A DNA stretch of 35,431 nt. Origin: a virus. The notes beneath the pieces are model-generated. The model searched no databases and had not been told where the DNA came from. It saw nothing but the letters and a program-made list of their open reading frames with translations. Positions 24,268 to 30,855 of the stretch are shown piece by piece. The number at the start of each line of letters is the position of its first letter. The first letter of the stretch is position 1. The translations under genes and the position numbers were made by a program. Location of the stretch: IMG/VR virus record IMGVR_UViG_3300018906_000018, positions 1 to 35,431 of that record; one strand, written 5' to 3'.

Positions 24268-25257
24268 TTACTTACTCTGCCATTTGATAGCGTTTAATTC
24301 GTTATCAAAAATCCAAGATTGCTTATAAGTCGGAGGATATGCACGTCTCGCTAATAAAGAATCAACCAATGTGATGACATCTTCATCAATCCATTTATTC
24401 TCAAGCATTGCAGGAAAATATTTTTTTAATTTCCCCCAAAAGTCAATCCTACTATCTACTAAAATTGCCCCCGCTTTTTTGGTTTTAGGCGACAAAATAC
24501 GAGGAGCATTTCTTAGTTGTTCGATTAATTCTCTTATTTTGATGGAAAATTCTGGAATAGTGCCATCCGTTACTTGTTTATCAATCCGAGCTTTAGCAAC
24601 AACGGGACACATAAAACAACCCATCCGAAGGCTACCACTTTGCGATTCTTGTATATCATAAAGTTTGAGAAGATTATCAGATACTCCTTGATATAGATAT
24701 GTGTCCCCTCTTTCGATTATCCAATCCCAAACATCGCAATTATTCCAAACTGCAATGGGTTCAATTTTGTTTGTAATTTTGTCGATTCCGCACTCGATAC
24801 TTCCGCAACCATTTAATCTGTTGTCTCTAGTGTGCGATTCCCCTTTATGAGATCCCGCAATGACTACACCCTTGTTGGCTTTCATCGGTTCTACTTTTAA
24901 ATACTTAGTACACCAACGATTTTTATAATCGGGTACTGGGTATCCTAAACCAACCAATAAGACCCAAAAGTTTTTTTCAAGAGAAGGTTTAACTTTGAGA
25001 AAATTATGATGATTGATTTCTATCGAATTATTTATATTTTCTATCAACTTTAATAGTTGAGTAGATTCTAATAGTGTGTCCGAAAAAACAACATTAGCAT
25101 TTAATTTATTTTCTGTGATTTGGCACCAATGAAAATATAATCCGAGTAACACATGAGAATCTTTACCTCCACTGAAGGCAATACTATATTTTAATGACTT
25201 ATCTAATGAATTAAATACTTCAAAAGTCCAATCGGTTAAGTCGTCGAGTCTAGTCAT
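24268..25257 (-). CDS. DndC-like PAPS reductase family protein, 329 aa
   Basis: ATP pyrophosphatase-type P-loop SGGKDS (29-34), then VFSDTLLES, FWVLLVGLGYPVPDYKNRWC, TKYLKVEPM, GSHKGESHTRD and RMGCFMCPVV. This series, especially the F-W-V...G-Y-P-x-P...RWCT block and the late C-x2-C, is closer to DndC of DNA phosphorothioation than to CysH. DndC binds an iron-sulfur cluster and activates the DNA backbone for sulfur insertion. No DndB, D or E is in the window. The start ATG 25257 is preferred over TTG 25335 because the extension would cross an inverted repeat. AGGA lies eight bases upstream. It is followed by polB. Confidence 0.85.
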   Translation of the reverse strand: MTRLDDLTDWTFEVFNSLDKSLKYSIAFSGGKDSHVLLGLYFHWCQITENKLNANVVFSDTLLESTQLLKLIENINNSIEINHHNFLKVKPSLEKNFWVLLVGLGYPVPDYKNRWCTKYLKVEPMKANKGVVIAGSHKGESHTRDNRLNGCGSIECGIDKITNKIEPIAVWNNCDVWDWIIERGDTYLYQGVSDNLLKLYDIQESQSGSLRMGCFMCPVVAKARIDKQVTDGTIPEFSIKIRELIEQLRNAPRILSPKTKKAGAILVDSRIDFWGKLKKYFPAMLENKWIDEDVITLVDSLLARRAYPPTYKQSWIFDNELNAIKWQSK

Positions 25258-25296
25258 TGTATTTATCCTATTATTAATATTTATTTTTGAAAAGTC

Positions 25297-25330
25297 CCAG
25301 TATACTTCTAGTGAATCATTAGTATACTGG
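25297..25330. repeat. inverted repeat between the putative DNA-binding and DndC-like genes
   Basis: CCAGTATAC (25297-25305) and GTATACTGG (25322-25330) flank a 16-base spacer. It lies between the stop at 25344 and the ATG at 25257. It could be an operator or an mRNA hairpin. There is no long U-run, so it is a poor terminator. Confidence 0.6.
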
Positions 25331-25343
25331 CACAATTGATAGA

Positions 25344-26504
25344 TTAGAAATTGGTATCGTCAGATACTACGGATGCGGTTGATCGTTCTTTAGCGATACT
25401 TTCGTAAATAGCTAAAAAGGACGCATCATTAAGGGAATCCGGTTCGATCCATTCGTTCAATTGCAAGTTCTCAATGTCACTTTCAGACATCCCAAAAACC
25501 TTTAACAATCGATCCTCTAACAAATCAGCAAACACCCGATTAACTTCATAGATTGTTAATTCGCTTGGCTTGCGTCCGTTCCATCCTTTTTTTAAATAAT
25601 CGATAATTTGAATCGTCGAAACATCCAATTTCAATCGAAAGTTTTTAACCAATTCATTATGGTTATTGTTGGAACTTTCAAACGGATCGCCGCCGCTATT
25701 TTGTTGGAGATTGGTTGTAGGTTTATTTTCTAATGTTTTCACCTTCCAAAAATCAACTTGCTCATCAAATATCGCTGTAATCTCATGTGCTAATTCCGAC
25801 CGACCGAGACAGAATTGCTCCCACGTTTCCTTAGTTGAAACTTTATACCCATAAGTCACACAAGCAGGGGACTTAGTAGCATCATCTTTGCCGCGCATTT
25901 CGGACTTGAACGTTGGGCAAAATATCCAGACAGAATGCCATTTGTCATTTTTGGCTTCAGGACGTTTCCCAGCTAATTCCGAGTAAAGCTGTTCGCAATG
26001 TTTCCTGTAAGAAATTTTTTGGACGGTTAAATTTTTACCACCTAAAATCAACACTTGCTCAAAACTAATCGAAAAATGCCCACGCGCCTTAAGTTGAATA
26101 GGCGTTAAATGATACGGCTGATTATTGGCGTCAAGAAAAATAAGCTGATACATCCGGACTGCTTTATTTCCAGCGGATTTATCTCGTTCGTTATTCCATA
26201 ACCCGATAATTTTCTTCAGTTTATCTTTTGTCTCAGCCAGCAACGGTGAGCGCCCAACAATGAGCAACTTTGGTTCACGAATCAAGACACCGGGAATCAT
26301 TTTAAAGTCACCTGCATCATTAATGACCTCGCGTGTTTCCACATTATGCAATGACCCCGGTTCTAACCACCGGGACTCATCCCAACCAACCAACTCTTGA
26401 TTGTCATGCGCGATCCATAATCCAGCGGGTTTATTTATTGCCTTAGCTGATGCTGTGCGTTGAACGTCTGATCCGTTATCGTCACCGTCAAAATTAAAAG
26501 CCAT
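25344..26504 (-). CDS. putative DNA-metabolism protein, DUF5895-like, 386 aa
   Basis: The first about 240 residues are globular (AGLWIAHDNQELVGWDESRW, then GVLIREPKLLIVGRSPLLAE) and recall a cyanobacterial family of unknown function that I believe is DUF5895. A linker rich in Asn/Gln/Ser (about 255-285) leads to a C-terminal helical domain (TIQIIDYLKKGWNGRKPSEL). The layout of fold, disordered linker and acidic end (SDDTNF) resembles a single-strand DNA-binding protein, and it lies in the replication operon. That role is an inference. A 40-bp repeat precedes it (26529-26568). Confidence 0.6.
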   Translation of the reverse strand: MAFNFDGDDNGSDVQRTASAKAINKPAGLWIAHDNQELVGWDESRWLEPGSLHNVETREVINDAGDFKMIPGVLIREPKLLIVGRSPLLAETKDKLKKIIGLWNNERDKSAGNKAVRMYQLIFLDANNQPYHLTPIQLKARGHFSISFEQVLILGGKNLTVQKISYRKHCEQLYSELAGKRPEAKNDKWHSVWIFCPTFKSEMRGKDDATKSPACVTYGYKVSTKETWEQFCLGRSELAHEITAIFDEQVDFWKVKTLENKPTTNLQQNSGGDPFESSNNNHNELVKNFRLKLDVSTIQIIDYLKKGWNGRKPSELTIYEVNRVFADLLEDRLLKVFGMSESDIENLQLNEWIEPDSLNDASFLAIYESIAKERSTASVVSDDTNF

Positions 26505-26528
26505 TTGATTTACTTTTGCTTTGAGCGT

Positions 26529-26568
26529 TTGGTTTACTCTGAAGGTTTAACCACCGACCTACAAGGAC
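26529..26568 (-). repeat. 40-bp direct repeat, copy A (leader of the 386-aa gene)
   Basis: Identical over 40 bases to 26815-26854 and followed by related sequence. In transcription sense it contains GGTTAAACC and precedes the ATG at 26504. It could be a shared 5' leader, a regulator site or an RNA element. Confidence 0.8.
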
Positions 26569-26584
26569 GAATCGAGAGCGTAAG

Positions 26585-26800
26585 TTAGAAACCTGAACTA
26601 ATATCAATTGGTGAATTTACGTTTAATTCAATTGATTCAATTTCAAAATTCTCATAATGACCTAATGGTGTTTGATTTAATCTTTTTATTTCTTTTTTAG
26701 CGTCCGATTCGGAATCGTAAACACCTTGTATACTTTCGTATAAACCTATAGCATTAGATTTACCAAGAATGATGTAAAGCGTTTTTAAATTATTTCCCAT
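26585..26800 (-). CDS. hypothetical small protein, 71 aa
   Basis: A small acidic alpha/beta protein (MGNNLKTLYIILGKSNAIGL, then YDSESDAKKEIKRLNQ). The helix-strand order suggests a compact domain. Both ends of the gene are bounded by the 40-bp repeat copies, as if the gene had been inserted between two identical leaders or the leader had duplicated with it. Function unknown. Confidence 0.6.
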   Translation of the reverse strand: MGNNLKTLYIILGKSNAIGLYESIQGVYDSESDAKKEIKRLNQTPLGHYENFEIESIELNVNSPIDISSGF

Positions 26801-26814
26801 TGTTTTTTTTACAC

Positions 26815-26854
26815 TTGGTTTACTCTGAAGGTTTAACCACCGACCTACAAGGAC
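26815..26854 (-). repeat. 40-bp direct repeat, copy B (leader of the 71-aa gene)
   Basis: Perfect match to copy A, 286 bp away. It lies between the stop at 26870 and the ATG at 26800. Confidence 0.8.
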
Positions 26855-26869
26855 AAACCGAGACAGATG

Positions 26870-27571
26870 TTAGAATCCGATTGCAAACTTCATTTCTTGT
26901 TCATGTGTTTTCTTAATTGCAACTACCGCTGTTTGAAGACTTGCGGTGTACTTCTCTGGTGTTAACCGACCACCAATAGACATCTGGTAATAAAAGCTTA
27001 ATGTCTCTGTCTTGTAAGTAATTTTACCGACCACCGCATCTGTAAGCCTTTCTGAAATTGTGATTGTGTTTTCGTTTAAGTTCGTTGTGTAGTGTGAACC
27101 GAGAAGTAACCTGACATCGTTATGTGTCCCTGTCATTGTTGAAGTTTCGATTACTGGTTTAACCGTGCGTTGTTGTGATTCGATGTAACCGTCTATCGCA
27201 TACTCTACCGCTTCTTCGAGTGAAGTAAACGAACGGTTTAAACCGTAATTTGACCGGACTTCGATTGAACCGTTAGCGCTGATTTTAGCAATTGTTTTAC
27301 CGTTAAGCGATACACCGAGTTGTTTAGTGAATTGGTCAGTGATTGAAAACTGAAAGCGAAAGTACTTGTTTTGTAACGTTTGCACTTCCTGAAAGAATCT
27401 AATGTTTTCCGCTTTAGCCGCCGCCCGGACTTCGCTTTCGATTATCGCGTCCACTACCCATGATTTAGCCGTCACCACGTCTACCGTTTTTCTGAGGTCT
27501 AATCCTGAGAGGGACACATTGTATTGTTTGGCTAGTTTGCGGAGGTAGTAAGCGGGGCGGGTAAGTTTCAT
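26870..27571 (-). CDS. hypothetical protein, 233 aa
   Basis: N-terminal basic helical part (MKLTRPAYYLRKLAKQYNVS), then a central beta-rich domain (FRFQFSITDQFTKQLGVSLN) with an apparent internal similarity between residues about 65-110 and 140-190. No catalytic motif. It has the best-spaced promoter of the early region (TTGCAC, 17 bp, TATAAT at 27603-27608). It starts its own unit after a terminator. Function unknown; DNA binding is possible given the basic N-terminus. Confidence 0.7.
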   Translation of the reverse strand: MKLTRPAYYLRKLAKQYNVSLSGLDLRKTVDVVTAKSWVVDAIIESEVRAAAKAENIRFFQEVQTLQNKYFRFQFSITDQFTKQLGVSLNGKTIAKISANGSIEVRSNYGLNRSFTSLEEAVEYAIDGYIESQQRTVKPVIETSTMTGTHNDVRLLLGSHYTTNLNENTITISERLTDAVVGKITYKTETLSFYYQMSIGGRLTPEKYTASLQTAVVAIKKTHEQEMKFAIGF

Positions 27572-27602
27572 TTGGTGGGTGTCCTTTGCTGGTGATATCT
27601 CT

Positions 27603-27631
27603 ATTATAATAGAGAATTTTCAATTGTGCAA
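27603..27631 (-). promoter_or_regulatory. sigma70-type promoter for the 233-aa gene
   Basis: On the leftward strand TTGCAC (27626-27631), 17-bp spacer, TATAAT (27603-27608). The -10 lies in the palindrome CTCTATTATAATAGAG, so the same hexamer also reads rightward. The leader is about 25 nt. Confidence 0.8.
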
Positions 27632-27647
27632 TAGAAAAACAAAAATA

Positions 27648-27670
27648 AAACCGATTTGCTAGATCGGCTT
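27648..27670 (-). terminator. intrinsic terminator after the DUF932 gene
   Basis: 8-bp stem around CCGAT (27651-27655)/ATCGG (27662-27666) with one wobble pair, followed in leftward sense by UUUUAUUUUU. It separates the DUF932 gene from the next promoter. Confidence 0.75.
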
Positions 27671-27675
27671 TAATC

Positions 27676-27686
27676 TGACTATCAAA
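27676..27686. repeat. gene-end element, reverse copy
   Basis: TGACTATCAAA, the exact reverse complement of TTTGATAGTCA, seven bases past the stop at 27694. Confidence 0.5.
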
Positions 27687-27693
27687 TTTTTCT

Positions 27694-28581
27694 TTAGAAA
27701 CCTGCAACCATAACCCGTTGAATATTGTCTATACGAGTCCTTGCTGAACCATGCAAGATTGACAGGAAGCGCTGGTTTTGCGCCTCTTGCAGGTCATTAG
27801 ATGCCTTAGCCGCAACGTCATGATTATAATATTCGGTTACAGCGTTAAGCAACCCGAATCCCGTCCCTTGCGCCGTCTGTAGGTTAGCCCCTATCCCTTC
27901 ACCTTTGAACTTAGCCATCACCAAATCGGTCACTTTAGATTTAGTGCCGAATTCCTTGATTAGAATCCTACGCGCTTCAATTTCTGAGACTTGCACCTCT
28001 GCCATTTTTTCGAAAATACGCGCTTGAGTATTAATCAACTTAGTAACTGATAACATCACTTTTTCAAGATTCCCTAAATTGACCGAGTTTGACTGGTGAT
28101 TAACTACCCCTACACGATTTTGAACATCTTGCACCATCCCGTTAAGACATACCAACCTGGTAAACTCGACAGACACGCCTAAACCTTCATTGGGGTTGTG
28201 TGAGTCCCTGATTATCATTCGCGCGCTTACGCTGTCATGTTGATCGGCAAGTTTTTTAGACACGGACACATCTTGACCGACGCCAATAATCGAATGTTTT
28301 CCACCGCTTCTCACACCCGTTAGCTCTTGACCGGATGCTTCAAAAATATCCTGAATCAAATGCAACATATCGATATTTTGGCGCGGATTGCGATCGGCGT
28401 AAGTTCCAATTAATTCGGCTTGACCGTTAGGTAAATCGCGGTATACGTCTGTTTTATTGCTCTTGAATTGTCCAAAGTCCCCGAAGCGATGAACTGATGA
28501 TTTGATAGGATAATCTAATTTGAGCGCTTCAAGAATTTCGTTATCGGATTTATCATTGCCGTTAATTGTATAGCTAGCCAT
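27694..28581 (-). CDS. DUF932 family protein, 295 aa
   Basis: Family features are EFTRLVCLNGMV near the middle and TGFGLLNAVTEYYNHD near the C-terminus, as in phage/plasmid-like DUF932 proteins. The start is at ATG 28581 (MASYTINGNDKSD), not at the upstream codon in the same frame. The promoter TTGCCG, 17 bp, TATAAT (28612-28640) lies inside that upstream extension. The molecular role of DUF932 is not established. These genes recur on plasmids and phages with replication or partition genes, as here next to the ParB-like gene. Confidence 0.85.
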   Translation of the reverse strand: MASYTINGNDKSDNEILEALKLDYPIKSSVHRFGDFGQFKSNKTDVYRDLPNGQAELIGTYADRNPRQNIDMLHLIQDIFEASGQELTGVRSGGKHSIIGVGQDVSVSKKLADQHDSVSARMIIRDSHNPNEGLGVSVEFTRLVCLNGMVQDVQNRVGVVNHQSNSVNLGNLEKVMLSVTKLINTQARIFEKMAEVQVSEIEARRILIKEFGTKSKVTDLVMAKFKGEGIGANLQTAQGTGFGLLNAVTEYYNHDVAAKASNDLQEAQNQRFLSILHGSARTRIDNIQRVMVAGF

Positions 28582-28611
28582 TGTGTGTCCCGTGTGTAAT
28601 GTTCTTTTTCG

Positions 28612-28640
28612 ATTATAATACAATATATTTAAGACGGCAA
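28612..28640 (-). promoter_or_regulatory. sigma70-type promoter for the DUF932 gene
   Basis: TTGCCG (28635-28640), 17-bp spacer, TATAAT (28612-28617) on the leftward strand. The leader contains GGGAC seven bases before the ATG. Confidence 0.8.
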
Positions 28641-28649
28641 TAGGCAAGC

Positions 28650-28673
28650 AAAAAAAGACTCTTGATAGAGTCT
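28650..28673 (-). terminator. intrinsic terminator after the ParB-like gene
   Basis: AGACTC (28656-28661) with GAGTCT (28668-28673), loop TTGATA. The A-run at 28650-28656 becomes a U-run in leftward RNA. Confidence 0.8.
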
Positions 28674-28681
28674 CAATTTTA

Positions 28682-28692
28682 TTTGATAGTCA
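28682..28692. repeat. gene-end element TTTGATAGTCA
   Basis: 11-bp word, seven bases past the stop of the ParB-like gene (28700). Confidence 0.5.
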
Positions 28693-28699
28693 GATGTTT

Positions 28700-30001
28700 T
28701 TACATCATCAGCGACATAATAGAATCTAACTCTTCTTGATCGACCATCCCGATTAATTCAATTAACTTTTGTTTAATCGCTGGCTTGTGTTCGTCGTTAT
28801 CGCTCATGATATTCACAAACCGTAAGAGATAGTTGATCGGTAGTGTCGTTTCAGCGTTGGCACGGAACTGTTCAACCGTCATTTTTGGCGCTTCTTGTGT
28901 TTCTTCCGAAGTTTCTTTTAATTCTATATCAAGAGCATCAAACGTTGAACCAGTAGAAGTATTAGAAGCTTTAGCCGATCGGGACACTCCAACTTTAGAA
29001 GGATCAAACGATCCTTCAGTCCCGGTTGTTTCCGCTAATTCTTCAAGTTGTTCGGTTTGAGTCGTTGGCAGTTTAACTATTGGTTCCGTTGGTTCCCACT
29101 TCATAAAGTTAGGACTCGCTAATGTCTGATTCTTAGAAATCAAATCATCAAGAATCGCATCGGTAGAAACATTTAGGACGGTTGCTCTATTGGCTAATCG
29201 GAAGATTGCACTAGCACTGATTTGACCCTCTGCATATAATTGCTCAATCCGTGGTGATAGCGCCTCAACGATAGTGACAGCCATTGCAACGTCATTTCGG
29301 TTGAGTCCGAGTTGAATGTTAATGTTTTCGATCGCTTGGGTACGAGCGAAATTTGACTTAGACCTATCATCATTAACAAGCGGTGGGAAGTAGGGATAAT
29401 CACCTGATGCAAGAATCGTGGTGTATTCTTCTTGTAACGCTTCGACAATCCGTTTCTGTTTGATTAAAGCGTCATGCTTCTGTGTCGTGTCGTTGTCGTT
29501 ATACTGCAAGCGCTCTGCTTCTCGCTTGGTTAAATCTCCAATGATTCGTTCGTAAGGGACACGCTCAAGTATAACACCTTGTTCATGCAATCGTTTCGCT
29601 GTCCAGAAGCGGTTGTTTCCTTTAATAATTATCCACTTACCGTCAACCTCCCAAAATAAGAGAGGATGTTGGATCATGTAGATATTTTTGCCGTCTGTAC
29701 CTGGGAAGCACAACATTGTCTCATATTCTTCGATTTTATCTTCAGGGATTCCATTAGTCCCTCGAACATACCAGTCAGGACGATATTCAACCAAGGGAAC
29801 AGCTTTTTCCAGAATAACATCGAACTCTGCATAACTAAATTCGCCTGCTTTAGCTCTCCATCCGATTAACGGTTGTTCGGACTCATCTGACTTGACAACA
29901 GGCTTTTTCTTAGCCGCTGGTTTCTTGGTTGTCGTTTTTTTGGTCGTAGACGCTATTGGTTTTTCTGTGACGGTTGAAGCTGGCTTTTTAGCTGTGGTCA
30001 T
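28700..30001 (-). CDS. ParB-like nuclease-domain protein, 433 aa
   Basis: The N-terminal 45 residues are Lys/Thr/Pro-rich, like a histone-type tail (AKKPAST, KKTTTKKPAAKKK). The ParB/Srx-like domain follows, with WIIIKGNNRFWTAKRLHEQG (about 122-141) in place of the usual G-x-R-R box. Then come a helical part with YNDNDTTQKHDALIKQKRI and an HTH-like region (FARTQAIENINIQL, GLNRNDVAMAVTIV). The C-terminal 130 residues are linker and helix. No ParA is in the window, so it may be a centromere-free DNA-binding protein, a regulator or a nuclease. Its own promoter is TTGACA, 16 bp, TATGAT. Confidence 0.8.
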   Translation of the reverse strand: MTTAKKPASTVTEKPIASTTKKTTTKKPAAKKKPVVKSDESEQPLIGWRAKAGEFSYAEFDVILEKAVPLVEYRPDWYVRGTNGIPEDKIEEYETMLCFPGTDGKNIYMIQHPLLFWEVDGKWIIIKGNNRFWTAKRLHEQGVILERVPYERIIGDLTKREAERLQYNDNDTTQKHDALIKQKRIVEALQEEYTTILASGDYPYFPPLVNDDRSKSNFARTQAIENINIQLGLNRNDVAMAVTIVEALSPRIEQLYAEGQISASAIFRLANRATVLNVSTDAILDDLISKNQTLASPNFMKWEPTEPIVKLPTTQTEQLEELAETTGTEGSFDPSKVGVSRSAKASNTSTGSTFDALDIELKETSEETQEAPKMTVEQFRANAETTLPINYLLRFVNIMSDNDEHKPAIKQKLIELIGMVDQEELDSIMSLMM

Positions 30002-30039
30002 TGGAGAATCTCTTAAATGTGTTTTGTCTGTCTGTAACT

Positions 30040-30067
30040 ATCATATTATATTCGAGAGCGTTGTCAA
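30040..30067 (-). promoter_or_regulatory. sigma70-type promoter for the ParB-like gene
   Basis: TTGACA (30062-30067, consensus), 16-bp spacer, TATGAT (30040-30045). A TATAAT overlaps at 30045-30050 but would have only an 11-bp spacer. The leader is about 35 nt. Confidence 0.75.
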
Positions 30068-30096
30068 CTGTTTTTCAAAAATAATTTGATAATCAA

Positions 30097-30122
30097 ACAA
30101 AAAAAAACCGGGGATACCCGGT
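30097..30122 (-). terminator. intrinsic terminator after the 131-aa gene
   Basis: ACCGGG (30107-30112) with CCCGGT (30117-30122), GATA loop, A-run just left, so a U-run follows in leftward RNA. It separates the upstream unit from the ParB promoter. Confidence 0.85.
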
Positions 30123-30135
30123 AAAGCCATCGCAT

Positions 30136-30531
30136 CTAATTGTTTTCCTGATGTCGCCTGATGGCTGCATGATAAAACATATACGTCTGTGTCCCTAGTT
30201 GTAATCGGAATGCTTTAAGTTTGATATCTACGGACTTATCCAACGACACGACGAAAGTTTGCACCTGATGTTTAAGAGTTGATCGATCAATAGATACAAT
30301 ATCATCGGAGGTAATATCGTCTGCTTTCAAGTTGTCTACCGTTAGTCTAAAACCAGCAGATAAATTTCCTTTGCCGATATCTAATAAATATTTTCGTTGT
30401 TCGAGTGTTATTTGAATTGGTAAGGTGCAATACTCTTTAAATATTTTGTTGTTACCCCAAGATCGAGGCGATCCGCCTCTGCCCACACCGCGCATTATTT
30501 TATTAGAAGTCGATACCGTTGCCGTTGCCAT
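30136..30531 (-). CDS. hypothetical protein, 131 aa
   Basis: Basic N-terminus (IMRGVGRGGSPRSWGNNK), then two segments of similar layout: LPIQITLEQRKYLLDIGK with GNLSAGFRLTV, and FVVSLDKSVDIKLKAFRLQ with the following helices. The strand-helix-helix order recalls ribbon-helix-helix regulators, but I cannot identify it firmly. The start overlaps the end of the preceding gene by 29 bases. A small DNA-binding regulator would fit the early position. Confidence 0.65.
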   Translation of the reverse strand: MATATVSTSNKIMRGVGRGGSPRSWGNNKIFKEYCTLPIQITLEQRKYLLDIGKGNLSAGFRLTVDNLKADDITSDDIVSIDRSTLKHQVQTFVVSLDKSVDIKLKAFRLQLGTQTYMFYHAAIRRHQENN

Positions 30532-30802
30532 TTGACACCTTGCCTTTATATACGTTTAATATTTGTGGACTAACGGTAGAATTATGCTCTAATTCTTCCG
30601 ATATAGCTACTTGTACAATGTAACGCGCTTTATCTAAAAGAGAAGATCCAATAGATTGCAATCTATCAAGTTGATCGTGATTACCATCTATTTCCACTTC
30701 ACCGGACACATTTACACCGACTTGTACAGAAGAATAATTACCGAGGTTTTTAGTTTCGGAAAAACTAACATTCACCTTAACTATTCTTAGTTGATCAGAC
30801 AT
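30503..30802 (-). CDS. hypothetical small beta-rich protein, 99 aa
   Basis: Residues about 8-40 give two strands (RIVKVNVSFSETKNLG, SSVQVGVNVSGEVEI) followed by helices with LDRLQSIGSSLLDKARYIV. This 'N-L-G-N-Y-x-S-V-x-V' layout is known from many small phage and plasmid proteins without assigned function. It overlaps the next gene by 29 bases. A promoter candidate (AAGACA, 17 bp, TATAAT at 30827-30832) lies just upstream within the spacer and primase 3' end. Confidence 0.7.
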   Translation of the reverse strand: MSDQLRIVKVNVSFSETKNLGNYSSVQVGVNVSGEVEIDGNHDQLDRLQSIGSSLLDKARYIVQVAISEELEHNSTVSPQILNVYKGKVSNGNGNGIDF

Positions 30803-30826
30803 TTTCTATTGTATCAGAATAATTCT

Positions 30827-30855
30827 ATTATACTATTGAAATTAAAAAATGTCTT
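30827..30855 (-). promoter_or_regulatory. promoter candidate for the 99-aa/131-aa unit
   Basis: AAGACA (30850-30855), 17-bp spacer, TATAAT (30827-30832), followed by AGA as in the shared TATAATAGA type. The -35 overlaps the last codons of the primase gene. Confidence 0.6.

Noticed and set aside
24268-25257. Assimilatory CysH-type PAPS reductase
   Set aside because: The RWCT block after a G-Y-P-x-P loop and the late C-x2-C fit DndC better; however, a search is needed to be certain.
25258-25335. Longer DndC-like protein starting with TTG at 25335
   Set aside because: The extension spans an inverted repeat and begins with a weak start codon; ATG 25257 has an AGGA at good spacing and directly precedes conserved sequence.
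28582-28647. Longer DUF932 protein starting at 28647
   Set aside because: A well-spaced sigma70 promoter lies within the extension, so it cannot be translated from that promoter.
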